Below, in pieces: positions 7,752-16,956 of a stretch of DNA of 64,000 bases. The translations under genes and the position numbers were made by a program. This stretch comes from Methylovulum sp. (GTDB lineage Bacteria > Pseudomonadota > Gammaproteobacteria > Methylococcales > Methylomonadaceae): contig NZ_JAQTZU010000016.1 of NCBI RefSeq assembly GCF_028687615.1, forward strand, positions 21,936 through 85,935, read 5' to 3'. The notes beneath the pieces were generated by a model. That model made no database searches. It was not told the origin of the DNA and worked only from the letters and a program-made list of their open reading frames with translations. Within the stretch, counting starts at the first letter, position 1. Each line of letters starts with the position of its first letter.

Positions 7752-8835
7752 GATTGCCTCCTGACATGGTTGGCGTAACATGGCCGGGTGCCGACATCAT
7801 TAAGCTGTTCTGCCCATTGTTAAAAAGCGCCACTCCTCGGTTTGCCATCATCAGCCCCATCACCATAACCAATACCCCGGACACCCGCACTAACTGGTGC
7901 ATCGCTTTCGCAGGCAACAGGCTGGCAAATGCGCCAAACCCCAACAATGGCAGCAACGTTCCTATGCTGAACAAACTTAAAATCTTGGCGCCTTGCAAGG
8001 GGTCGCCGCTACCTGCCGCCATGATATACATGGCTTGCAACGGGCCGCAACCAAGCAATAAGCCGGTTAGTAACCCAGTCAACAAAGGGCTGCGCCGCTT
8101 GTGCATAGCTCCAGTGATTTGCCGGTTTGCCGATGGGGGCAAGCGTAGCGTGAATCGTCGCAATACCGTAAACACGTTGAGCATTTTTAAGCCATACAAA
8201 ATCAAAAACACACTGGCAGCCAAGGCGGCGATGCCACGCATTTGTGGCGTGATGGCAATGCCCGCACCCAACAAGCCAAAGCCCGCACCTAACACGCTAT
8301 ATGACAATGTCTTGCCAAAGCCATAACTTAAATGCCCCAACAACTGGCGTATCCGGCTCTGATGTTGGTCAGTGTAAGCAACCACAAAACCGCCGCACAT
8401 GCCTATGCAATGAAAGCCAGTTAAAAAGCCAACGCCCAGCAATAAAACATCATCCATTCGCGGTTTGATGAGCTGCATCACACCCGGCATCTGGTTTTTA
8501 CCCCAAAATACCAAACCGCCGACTAACACCAGCAACAATAAAAAAACAATAATCTTGTAAAGCGTGCCTGGGGCATCCGGCCTTGCATCGACAACTGGAT
8601 CTAAAACTGGATCTAAAACTGGATCTAAAACTGGATAGCCTTTAGCTTCAATGGCTAGACGGATTTGATCGAGATTGAGCTTATCATCATCATACTCTAG
8701 CCTGACGCTTTGCCTGACATAATCGGCTTTTGCATCCACTACGCCGGGCAAAGCCATGACCGCCGCATTGATGATGTCCTGGCAACCGCTACAAACCATT
8801 TGCTTGACTTGCAATTGTGTGATTCTCATGACCAT
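7741..8835 (-). CDS. HMA-domain / TauE-SafE-like (DsbD_2 type) membrane protein
   Basis: About 364 residues. The N-terminus is a heavy-metal-associated domain (QMVCSGCQDI with CxxC, then a GY motif near residue 60). A flexible repeated linker follows, then one TM helix and a six-helix domain with GFLTGFHCIGMCGGFVVAYT and GLLLGCGPLQAMY. Such fusions are annotated as sulfite exporter TauE/SafE family proteins and are suspected to move or reduce copper for terminal oxidases. The linker is a 4-residue repeat (PVLD) encoded by a 12-bp tandem repeat near 8597-8637. Leading the cyd operon, it may help mature the oxidase (inference). Confidence 0.75.
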   Translation of the reverse strand: MVMRITQLQVKQMVCSGCQDIINAAVMALPGVVDAKADYVRQSVRLEYDDDKLNLDQIRLAIEAKGYPVLDPVLDPVLDPVVDARPDAPGTLYKIIVFLLLLVLVGGLVFWGKNQMPGVMQLIKPRMDDVLLLGVGFLTGFHCIGMCGGFVVAYTDQHQSRIRQLLGHLSYGFGKTLSYSVLGAGFGLLGAGIAITPQMRGIAALAASVFLILYGLKMLNVFTVLRRFTLRLPPSANRQITGAMHKRRSPLLTGLLTGLLLGCGPLQAMYIMAAGSGDPLQGAKILSLFSIGTLLPLLGFGAFASLLPAKAMHQLVRVSGVLVMVMGLMMANRGVALFNNGQNSLMMSAPGHVTPTMSGGNHDQ

Positions 8836-8870
8836 AAACTCATCTTCCCCCTTCAACCTAGGCTTTGGTT

Positions 8871-9296
8871 TTAATCGTTGTCATCAGGCAACGGTTTGCG
8901 GAGCAACCTTGTCGATAAGGCCAACACCAAAATTGCCGCCGATACCAACAACACGTCCAAACCCGCTTGGTGGTGCGCCTGCACATCGGCAATCAGTAGC
9001 CGCGACAAGGCGGTGATGGCGATAAAAATCAGGCAGCGTACAGGCATGGCGTTAGTCTGAAAGTAAATGCCGACCATCGCGCCCAACTCTAAGTAGATGA
9101 ACAGCAATAAAATATCGCTTATCGTGGCATGACCAATGCTCACCATGCCTACAAACGAACTTATCGCCGACCAAACCACACTGGCACCGATAACAAAAAG
9201 GGCTAAATAATGAAACATTTCAATCAACAAATTACCCAATTCGTCAATCCAGGCCTTTAAGGTTTCGCGAAACTCGCTCAGTTGGTTTTGCTTCAT
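8871..9296 (-). CDS. Phosphate-starvation-inducible PsiE family membrane protein
   Basis: A 141-residue four-helix membrane protein. The PsiE pattern is visible: a soluble N-terminal helix, LLLFIYLELGAMVGIYFQTNAMPVRCLIFIAITALSR in the centre, and a final helix ending in RLLRKPLP. The function in E. coli is not settled. It ends 36 bp before the HMA-TauE gene and may be co-transcribed with it. Confidence 0.75.
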   Translation of the reverse strand: MKQNQLSEFRETLKAWIDELGNLLIEMFHYLALFVIGASVVWSAISSFVGMVSIGHATISDILLLFIYLELGAMVGIYFQTNAMPVRCLIFIAITALSRLLIADVQAHHQAGLDVLLVSAAILVLALSTRLLRKPLPDDND

Positions 9297-9989
9297 AATA
9301 TCTATGGTTCCAAACGCTTATATGAAACATAACTGTAATCGCGGAACGTCCAATTGTCTTTTTTTTTGTAAAAATTTTTTGAAAAAGTGCCGTTAGCTTA
9401 TTATCAATCTTTGTGGCAGTACATAATAAAATTCTAATGCAACTGCCGAGCCAATATGCCACAGATAATAATTAAATTTTAACCCACTGTTTTCATTTGT
9501 TTTTATTTGATACGAATAAACCATTTATAAATGAAGTTGTTTCAATTCAAAAAATACTAGAAACAAATATATTTCATAATGAAACAAAAATGAAACATAT
9601 TCGGATTATATACTTTACATGGTCAGTTTTCGGTTTTTGGAGCGCGGTCATGACCGTAGCGGGCGGCTCCCCGTGTTCCCATCAGTTTGCAGCGTCCCAC
9701 TAAAAACCCAAAACTTGACCGTTTGAAGTATTAGTTAGGCGTCAGTTTGGGTAACAACTGTGATACAACTGTGATACAACGATGATACAAATCACAGATA
9801 GCCATAGAATTTGTAAGTTTGTAGAGGGTACAAATACCTGCCAATCTATAAATCCCTCGCCAAGTGGCCTGCGGAATATGCCTGCAGAATATGAAAGAAG
9901 AGAATGTGAAGGGAGATTTATTTATTATTCAGGATAATAGAAGGACTTCCCTGCCCTTCTATTGCCCGGCATAATTTCAACAGCGGTGA
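9297..9989. other. Gene-free AT-rich spacer with an 11-bp triple repeat
   Basis: No convincing gene was found in 693 bp. The part before 9600 is very AT-rich and should hold the psiE promoter. At 9755-9787 the unit CAACTGTGATA occurs twice perfectly and once as CAACGATGATA, in tandem with an 11-bp period. A GC-rich patch near 9650-9700 (GGGCGGCTCCCCGTG) looks foreign to its surroundings. The ORF at 9497-9703 has no coding character and was not accepted. Confidence 0.5.
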
Positions 9990-11735
9990 CTAGTCTTCGA
10001 AATCAGGACCGTTATGGCAATCAAAACAAGTCACTTTATTTCCAGCCGGGTATTGCTTTGTACCGAGTTCAGTGACAAACACCCGGTTTGCGGCAACCTT
10101 GGCTAATGGCGAGCCTTTTAAATCCAAACCATGACAGGATTGGCAAGACTTGGCATTACGCTCATAGAAATCCCCATGCCCACCATTGATCCATTCTTTG
10201 TCATTGACATTGTGCATACCATGCGGCCCATTTAAGGTCAACGCCAGACTGCCATTTTTATGGCAAGTCGTGCATTCCATAATGGTGCCGGTATGGCCTT
10301 GTGCTTTAATCGCCGCGACATTGTCATTAGGATGCTTGGCATCTCCAGGCCAGATGGCATGGGTGCTATTATGGCAATTTTCGCATAATACCCCGCCGTG
10401 GCCTTTGCTGAAGCGGTACAAGGTATCTGTCTGTTCGGCAAAGCGTTTATTGCTTGCCAAGCGTGGCGATGCGGCAAGGTCATTGAGGTCAAAGGCAAAA
10501 TGTTCGCGCAGGCCATCCGCCGAGGTGCTGGCCGTGACCGGCAGATGATTGGTTTCATCACCGGTGTGGCAAGATTGGCAACGAGGCAAATCGACCCAAG
10601 GGCGGCGTTTGCCCCCATCATTTTTGCCATCTAATGAACCTCCTGTTTTGAGAGGGTAATGCCCGCCCGTCGCCTGCATATTGCCGTGGCAGTTTTGGCA
10701 GGTGACATTCTCGGTCATCGCCCCCCGTAAACAGCGCGTCTCGCTGCCTGGATGGCATTGGTAACAACTTTGCTTGGCAGGACTGGGGATTTTTCCACCG
10801 ACCAGGACGGGTTGGTCAGGAAGTTTTTCGCCATTCAACACCATTTTGTTGGCATGGTTATCGTGCATCACCGCTGACATGGTCTTATGCAGTTTTTGTA
10901 CTTCGCTAGGCCCTGATCCGGTCAAATCAAGTGCAGGGGAATAATGGCAGGATGCGCATAAAACGGGTTTGGCGGCTTCCAGAGCCGTCGTAAATTTAGC
11001 GTCGTGCAGTTTTAAGACATTTTCCCGATATTGGACGCTAGGATCGGGGTTCAACGACCAAGCGATTTTCGGATACTTGATTGGATCGGCGGCACTGGCA
11101 TTCGTGGCATGGCAGTTTTGGCAAGTGGTTTCATCTGAAACAGGCAAAACAATCTGGGTCGAAGCTCCCGCCAGTGCCTTATGGGTGGCGGAATTGCCGG
11201 CCTGAATTTTTAACAGCGGGTAGAAATTCTTGTTGCCGTCATCATCAATCGGCAAAATCGGGATGCCAGGGGCTTTAAAAATGCCCGCTCCGTTGATCCA
11301 GGAAAAAGATTTGTCAGCGCGGGTTTTAGCATCATTAGGCATGGTCAAACCAAAAATACCCACACCGTTAGCTAAATTTAGCCCGTAAGCTTGTTGATAT
11401 GACCAAAAATTGGTTTTAGGATTACCGTATTTGTCTTTCCATGAGCTGTTGATCGAGCCTAAACGATCAGCGGCGGGGGCATAAGTCAGTTCCACACCGT
11501 TGCTTGGCGATAATACTGAAGGATGGCCTTGTGTATCAATGCCGATCACTTGTGCTTGCACGACATTAAACGGCGGCAAAATAGTAAATGTGGAAAAGTC
11601 ATCATCCACGCAGTGCATACCTAGATCGTTCACCGCGAATACTTTATATTCTTGTATCGTGGCACTACTTGCAAAGCCACTGATTAACAATAAATAAACC
11701 AGCAAAACAACGGATTGAAGTTTTGATTTAACCAT
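9990..11735 (-). CDS. Exported nine-haem cytochrome c
   Basis: 581 residues with a signal peptide (LLISGFASSA) and nine CXXCH sites: CQNCH, CASCH, CYQCH, CQNCH, CQSCH, CENCH, CTTCH, CQSCH and CFDCH, all in the C-terminal two thirds. The first 190 residues carry no haem and start with FAVNDLGMHCVDDDF, a motif I associate with an uncharacterised domain in multihaem proteins. The product should be periplasmic or surface-exposed and move electrons, but substrate and partners are unknown. It is a single gene with wide spacers on both sides, and no maturation genes lie near it. Confidence 0.85.
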   Translation of the reverse strand: MVKSKLQSVVLLVYLLLISGFASSATIQEYKVFAVNDLGMHCVDDDFSTFTILPPFNVVQAQVIGIDTQGHPSVLSPSNGVELTYAPAADRLGSINSSWKDKYGNPKTNFWSYQQAYGLNLANGVGIFGLTMPNDAKTRADKSFSWINGAGIFKAPGIPILPIDDDGNKNFYPLLKIQAGNSATHKALAGASTQIVLPVSDETTCQNCHATNASAADPIKYPKIAWSLNPDPSVQYRENVLKLHDAKFTTALEAAKPVLCASCHYSPALDLTGSGPSEVQKLHKTMSAVMHDNHANKMVLNGEKLPDQPVLVGGKIPSPAKQSCYQCHPGSETRCLRGAMTENVTCQNCHGNMQATGGHYPLKTGGSLDGKNDGGKRRPWVDLPRCQSCHTGDETNHLPVTASTSADGLREHFAFDLNDLAASPRLASNKRFAEQTDTLYRFSKGHGGVLCENCHNSTHAIWPGDAKHPNDNVAAIKAQGHTGTIMECTTCHKNGSLALTLNGPHGMHNVNDKEWINGGHGDFYERNAKSCQSCHGLDLKGSPLAKVAANRVFVTELGTKQYPAGNKVTCFDCHNGPDFED

Positions 11736-12063
11736 AAAAACCCCCTATAAAATTTTTGGCGAAGTTAAGATTTAGATGTGTAAATAACCACAAGCTTAGT
11801 AGTATATTGTTTTTTTCTTATTAACACCCCTTTTTTCTATCAGCCAATTGCCCCACCCCGCGCTAAGCGCAGAATTAAAATGACTTTTCGTTGTTGGAGA
11901 TCATAGAAATCCATTTTCCCCTAAAAGATTAGCCAGAAACCGAAAAAAAAACAGGGGAGATGGCAACTTTATTTACCGATGATTGGAGCGATAAGGTGGA
12001 TCCTGAAATGCTGAAACACGGAAATATCGGGCATAAACTATATGCCCGACTTCCCGCAACCCA
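11736..12063. other. Spacer between the multihaem cytochrome and glycogen phosphorylase genes
   Basis: No gene is visible in 328 bp. It should contain the promoter of the leftward cytochrome gene. A T-rich run on the plus strand at 11809-11837 becomes an A-rich stretch upstream of that gene. A short GCGCTAAGCGC near 11860 is a perfect small stem. Nothing else was recognised. Confidence 0.5.
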
Positions 12064-14565
12064 CTATGTCCGGTGGTTTTTTTGGGTGATGCTGATAGGT
12101 GATGTTTTCCAAATGTCTTCGCAATACTCGCGGATAGCCCGATCCGAAGAGAATTTGCCTATCCGCGCAACATTCAGGATAGACATGCGGGTCCAGTGCT
12201 CTGGATCTTTGAATTGGCGGCCGACTTCTTCCTGGCAAGCGGCATAGCTGGCAAAATCGGCACAAATTAAGTAGGGGTCGTGGTTCCAGAGATTATCAAG
12301 GAATGGCGCGAACAATTCCTTATCGCCGTGGGAAAACAGGCCGGATGCCAAAAGATATAACGCTTCCCGTAGCGCGGGTGTATGCTCGACGACTTCCCTA
12401 CTCCGGTAACCGTTGGCATACAAAGCCTGTACAGCTTCAACGCCGAGGCCAAAAAGGAAAAAATTCTCCTCGCCCACTTCCTCCCTGATTTCCACATTGG
12501 CACCGTCTAAGGTGCCGATAGTCAACGCGCCGTTCATCGCAAATTTCATGTTACCTGTACCTGATGCCTCCATTCCGGCGGTGGATATTTGTTCCGACAG
12601 GTCAGCGGCTGGATATAGCCGCTGACCTAGCTTGACATTCATATTCGGCACGAACACCACCTTGATGCGCCCGTTGATTTGCGGGTCGCGGTTAATGACC
12701 TCCGCCACCGAATTGATCAACTTGATGATTAGCTTAGCCATCCGATAACTCGGTGCCGCCTTGCCGCTGAAAATAAAAGTGCGCGGCGGGAGCTCCATAT
12801 TGGGATGTAGTTTGAGCTGCTGATAGAGGCTGATGATGTGCAGCACATTCAAGTGCTGGCGTTTGTATTCGTGGATACGCTTGGCCTGGATGTCAAATAG
12901 GCTGTCTGGATCGACAGCGACTCCCGTGGTTCGCCGGATGTAGTCTGACAGGCGAGCCTTGGCGGTGCGCTTGACCTGGCGCCAGCGCAAGCGGAAGCTG
13001 GCATCGTTAGCGCAGGGTTCTAATTGGCATAATTGTTCCATATCGCGCAGCCAACCTGTACCGATACCTGAATCAATCAATGCCGCCAGCGGGAGGTTTG
13101 CCAATCCAATAAAACGGCGTGGCGTAACCCCGTTGGTTTTGTTGCTGAATTTCTCCGGCCACACTTTATAAAAGTCTTTCAGCACCGTTTGTTTCAGAAG
13201 GTCGCTATGCAAAGCGGCGACACCATTGATGGCGAAACTGCCCACACAGGCGAGATTCGCCATGCGCACCCGTTTTTCACCCGTCTCATCAATAAGCGAA
13301 ATGCGGGCAAGGCGTTCGTTGTCGTCTGGAAAGTGCCAGCGCATCTCTTCCATGAAGCGGGCGTTGATTGCGTAGATAATCTCCAGATGACGCGGCAGGA
13401 TGCGTTGGAATAGCGGCAGCGACCAAGTCTCCAAGGCTTCAGGCAACAAGGTGTGGTTGGTGTAGGCAAAAGTCTGGCGGGTGATGTTCCACGCCGATTC
13501 CCAGTCCATCCCGTGTTCGTCCACCAGCAAACGCATCAGTTCCGGTATCGCAATGGCGGGGTGGGTATCGTTAAGTTGGGCGACGAATTTATCGGCAAAA
13601 TCGGTGATTTTGCCTTCGTCGCGCAAGGTCATCTGGATCATGTCTTGCAACGAGCAGGTGACGAAGAAATATTGCTGGCGCAAACGCAATTCCTTGCCAA
13701 GCTCCGGTTCATCGTTGGGATACAGCACTTTGCTGATATTTTCGGCGACGACTTTGTCGCTGACCGCGCCCTGATAGTCGCCGTGGCTGAATGCCAACAG
13801 ATCAAAAGGTTCGCGGGCTTCGGATTTCCAAAGCCTGAGCAAATTGGCATTGGTCACGCCATAACCCAGGATTGGGGTGTCGTAGGCCAAGCCATAGATG
13901 ATGGTTGCAGGTATCCAACGGCTTTGCGCTTGGTTTGATCCGTCGACGTAGTGTTCGATTTTTCCATCCATTTTGACCGGATAGCGGATTTGCCGGTTGG
14001 GGAGTTCCCAAGGGTTGCCGTTACGCAGCCACGCATCGGCAATTTCAAACTGCCAACCGTCGCGGATTTCCTGATCGAAGATGCCGTATTCGTAACGGAT
14101 GCCATAACCGATAGCCGGGATTTCAAGGGTGGCGAGCGAGTCCATGTAGCAGGCAGCGAGCCGCCCCAAGCCACCGTTTCCCAAACCCGGTTCCAGTTCA
14201 GATTCTAAAATGGTGTCCAAATCCAGCCCCAAATTTTGCAGGGCTTCGCGGGTGTGGGCGCGGGTATTGCCCCAGACGTCTAAATTGAGGATGTTGTTGC
14301 CAAGATGTGGCCCTAACAGGAATTCTGCGGATAAATAAGCCACAGTCCTGGCATTGGACTGCTGGTACCGTTCTGTGGAGGAGACGAATCTGGCGAGTAA
14401 ACGGTCGCGGATCGTGTACGCCAGGGCGGTGTAATGATCGACTGGCGATGCGTCCTCAAGCGTCCTGCCCATGACATAAAACAGGTTATCCAAAAATGAA
14501 CGCTGGATGGCCTCGACGGATCGTGCGATGCGTATGCTTAGTGCTTGTTCGGCAATGTCAAACAT
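12064..14565 (-). CDS. glgP: Glycogen/starch/alpha-glucan phosphorylase
   Basis: 833 residues, a normal length for the GT35 family. It releases glucose-1-phosphate from glycogen. Visible motifs are LGNGGLGRLAACYMDSLAT, NGVTPRRFIG, DIQAKRIHEYKRQ and the pyridoxal-phosphate region EASGTGNMKFAMNGALTIGTLDGANVEI with the PLP lysine. No other glycogen genes lie next to it. The long 5' spacer suggests its own promoter. Confidence 0.95.
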   Translation of the reverse strand: MFDIAEQALSIRIARSVEAIQRSFLDNLFYVMGRTLEDASPVDHYTALAYTIRDRLLARFVSSTERYQQSNARTVAYLSAEFLLGPHLGNNILNLDVWGNTRAHTREALQNLGLDLDTILESELEPGLGNGGLGRLAACYMDSLATLEIPAIGYGIRYEYGIFDQEIRDGWQFEIADAWLRNGNPWELPNRQIRYPVKMDGKIEHYVDGSNQAQSRWIPATIIYGLAYDTPILGYGVTNANLLRLWKSEAREPFDLLAFSHGDYQGAVSDKVVAENISKVLYPNDEPELGKELRLRQQYFFVTCSLQDMIQMTLRDEGKITDFADKFVAQLNDTHPAIAIPELMRLLVDEHGMDWESAWNITRQTFAYTNHTLLPEALETWSLPLFQRILPRHLEIIYAINARFMEEMRWHFPDDNERLARISLIDETGEKRVRMANLACVGSFAINGVAALHSDLLKQTVLKDFYKVWPEKFSNKTNGVTPRRFIGLANLPLAALIDSGIGTGWLRDMEQLCQLEPCANDASFRLRWRQVKRTAKARLSDYIRRTTGVAVDPDSLFDIQAKRIHEYKRQHLNVLHIISLYQQLKLHPNMELPPRTFIFSGKAAPSYRMAKLIIKLINSVAEVINRDPQINGRIKVVFVPNMNVKLGQRLYPAADLSEQISTAGMEASGTGNMKFAMNGALTIGTLDGANVEIREEVGEENFFLFGLGVEAVQALYANGYRSREVVEHTPALREALYLLASGLFSHGDKELFAPFLDNLWNHDPYLICADFASYAACQEEVGRQFKDPEHWTRMSILNVARIGKFSSDRAIREYCEDIWKTSPISITQKNHRT

Positions 14566-14738
14566 GAAGTATCCTCAGTATGGTGATGGCTTAGCAGGAA
14601 TCCCTGTGAAATACATTGGACAATCAACTCCTGATTGGCAAGATGGCTATGTTTAGAAAAACATCGATATCCCGATGTTTATACCAAACAGTTGGCCTCA
14701 TTCACAACCCTGGCCTTAACAACATTTTCTATTAATCA

Positions 14739-14834
14739 CTGATGTTATGCAGCAACGTAGTTTGTATCCCATTTGCCGCGTCGAGCACTGCATTATTTGT
14801 TTTCAAATCGTAGAATATGTCTGCGTAACATCAG
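14739..14834. repeat. 96-bp element with CTGATGTTACGCAG terminal inverted repeats
   Basis: The left end CTGATGTTATGCAG and right end CTGCGTAACATCAG match in 13 of 14 positions as inverted repeats. The inside (CCCATTTGCCGCG, CGAGCAC, TTTTCAAA) matches the ends of the larger element at 33192-33576. It is MITE-like. The right end contains the TGA stop of the neighbouring H4MPT gene (14831-14833). Confidence 0.75.
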
Positions 14835-15880
14835 ATTGTAAAAGCAAGGTTCAAATATGCCACCGCCACCGCCGGTGCACAATCGGCGGGATTTAGCAAT
14901 GTCATTGCCGAATTACGGCAAAGCCCGGAAAAATCGAGATAAGGCATTGATTTTTCAAGTGCCAGTTGTTGTGCTAAAAAGCGGCCTATGCCGGCGCCGA
15001 TAATGGGCTTGGTTTCAGCCCCCCCCTTCTGCCGTTCCAAATGGTCACAAGCTGAACGGATTTTTTGGACTTGCTGGCTTTTTAGGTTGTCCGCAAAAGC
15101 TTGCCAACGAGTCAGTTCCTGGGGATAAAAATCACAGCCTATCATCCGCGCCAAACGTCTAGCACTGGCCGCGATGGTTTTTTCCGCCCCGTCAGCGGTG
15201 TCACATTGGTCATGGGCTTCTGCCAATTCGCCCGTCACCCGATAGACATCCGCCATCGTCGCAAAATACTCCGCCATCACCCCGATTTCCTGGCCTTCAT
15301 CCCACGCCGTTTGCGTGACCGCCATCACGGCAGTCCTGACTATGCCGGTGTACACCAATTCTTTGCTGATGAGACGCTGGTGATCGGTATAAGCTTGTGT
15401 TTGCACTCGACCGTTTTTCAGCACCAAAATATCGGTGGTGGTGCTACCGATGTCGATAAATAGGCCATCACCCACCATCTGCGCCGCAAATCCCGCACTT
15501 GCCAGCCAATTCGTAGAGGCAATATCTTGAAAATGTGCGGCAGTTATCTGATTGCTCGGCAATAGGCCATGCCGGCCTGCAAAAACCAGCATGTCGGCAT
15601 CCGGCAATAATTCGCCCATCGTGGCGATGATTTGCCGGACGCCGTCATCCCTGCCGGCAAATAAATCCACCAGTTCGCCGGTCATGGTGATGGCGTGGCG
15701 GTAATCGCTCTTCGGCAAGCTTTGCATAATCGCCCCGACCGCCGAGTGCAAAGTCGCCAAGCCCTTCCATAAAGGGCAAGCATGTTGATAAATGGCGATG
15801 ATTTCGCCGTTTGGGTTGATGGCGGCGGCTTTCAAATGCGCCCCGCCGATGTCCCAGCCTAAGTAATGTGTTGCCTGCAT
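14831..15880 (-). CDS. H4MPT-linked C1 transfer pathway protein (hydantoinase/oxoprolinase-like)
   Basis: 349 residues with an ASKHA-type start (YLGWDIGGAHLKAAAI), a central FIDIGSTTTDI phosphate-binding motif and GAGIGRFLAQQLA near the C-terminus. It belongs to the family found only with tetrahydromethanopterin-dependent C1 genes in methylotrophs and presumably acts in cofactor synthesis. It follows the ATP-grasp gene with a 1-bp gap, so the two form an operon. The last codons run into a repeat element that supplies the stop codon, so the native C-terminus may have been changed. Confidence 0.85.
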   Translation of the reverse strand: MQATHYLGWDIGGAHLKAAAINPNGEIIAIYQHACPLWKGLATLHSAVGAIMQSLPKSDYRHAITMTGELVDLFAGRDDGVRQIIATMGELLPDADMLVFAGRHGLLPSNQITAAHFQDIASTNWLASAGFAAQMVGDGLFIDIGSTTTDILVLKNGRVQTQAYTDHQRLISKELVYTGIVRTAVMAVTQTAWDEGQEIGVMAEYFATMADVYRVTGELAEAHDQCDTADGAEKTIAASARRLARMIGCDFYPQELTRWQAFADNLKSQQVQKIRSACDHLERQKGGAETKPIIGAGIGRFLAQQLALEKSMPYLDFSGLCRNSAMTLLNPADCAPAVAVAYLNLAFTI

Positions 15881-15881
15881 A

Positions 15882-16856
15882 TCAATGGAGGTTTAGCGTG
15901 ATGGCTTGATTAATTGTTGGTTTGATTACAGGCTGCCCATACAGCAGTTGCAGGGTCAGTTGGGCGATATTCAAACCCAGCGCGGCTTGTATCGCCGCGA
16001 ACGACGTGGTCAAGCGGGGGTTAATTTCCAGCACCCGTATTTCTTCAGCGGTTTCGATCAGGTCTATGCCCACATAGCCCCATAATTCAGGGAATGCTTG
16101 GGCTATTTGTCCGGCAAGTTTTTGATAGTTTTCAGAAATCGGCTGGCTATTGACGATAATTTCCGTGAGTTGGTATTGCCGTTCGATAATTTTAAAGCCT
16201 TGCTTATTCACCGACACTATCCAGCATTCACCATTTTTGAACAAGCACGACAAGCTGGTTTTATCGCCATTTAGATGCGGTTGGATTATGAACTGTGCCG
16301 AGCGTATCGCATGATCAGCAAAATCTTCTGGATTCGTCAGGATAAAACTATCCCCACACCCTGCCCCATCAATGGGTTTGATGATCCATTCACCCGCCGT
16401 AAATTCGGCTTGGTCGGACAATTGCGTCAGTACGGTAGCGATATTGTTCTCAATAAGACGCTGATATGTAAAATATTTATTGCCAGTCAGCGCGACGGCA
16501 CCGGCGGGCGGAGCCAATAAAACTTTAGCTTGCGCGGCAACAGCCAAGCAAAGATTTTGCAAAATACCGTCAAATTCGGGGGCGATGGGCCAGACGGCAT
16601 CACATTCGGCAATCAAGCGGTTGAATACCTCATGGGGGTTTTGTTCCGGGGAAATAATGACGGTATCGAGATATTCCGTATCAAAATGGCTTGCCAAACG
16701 GCTATCGAGCATCACCGTCAATTCGATTGGCTCAAGTTCGGCAAAATTAGCCAACAACGCCTGCAACATCAACCGCCCTTCCTTAATTAAGCCCGTTGGC
16801 AATTCCTGACGGTTAAATCCGCCGCCCGTGATGTATTCAAAAATCAGTATCTTCAT
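15882..16856 (-). CDS. ATP-grasp ligase-like protein of the H4MPT gene set
   Basis: About 324 residues starting MKILIFEYITGGGFNRQELP. The ATG at 16854-16856 is chosen over a TTG three codons upstream. ATP-grasp features are visible: GNKYFTYQRL, WIIKPIDGAGCGDSF and VGIDLIETAEEIRVLEINPRLTTSF with the metal-binding Glu and Asn. ATP-grasp enzymes join an acid to an amine or thiol. Beside the hydantoinase-like gene the likely role is in tetrahydromethanopterin synthesis, such as adding a side-chain residue (inference). It diverges from the transporter gene at 16957. Confidence 0.75.
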   Translation of the reverse strand: MKILIFEYITGGGFNRQELPTGLIKEGRLMLQALLANFAELEPIELTVMLDSRLASHFDTEYLDTVIISPEQNPHEVFNRLIAECDAVWPIAPEFDGILQNLCLAVAAQAKVLLAPPAGAVALTGNKYFTYQRLIENNIATVLTQLSDQAEFTAGEWIIKPIDGAGCGDSFILTNPEDFADHAIRSAQFIIQPHLNGDKTSLSCLFKNGECWIVSVNKQGFKIIERQYQLTEIIVNSQPISENYQKLAGQIAQAFPELWGYVGIDLIETAEEIRVLEINPRLTTSFAAIQAALGLNIAQLTLQLLYGQPVIKPTINQAITLNLH

Positions 16857-16956
16857 GCCACCCAATTCGTTCGCTATGCCATCTGTAGGCCATTATAATG
16901 GAATCCGATTTCCCACTGGCCTTTTGCCAACTGACTTTTTACACACCCACCTTTTC

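Noticed and set aside
9497-9703. 68-codon ORF in the psiE upstream spacer
   Set aside because: Low-complexity start, no ribosome site, and it spans two regions of different base composition.
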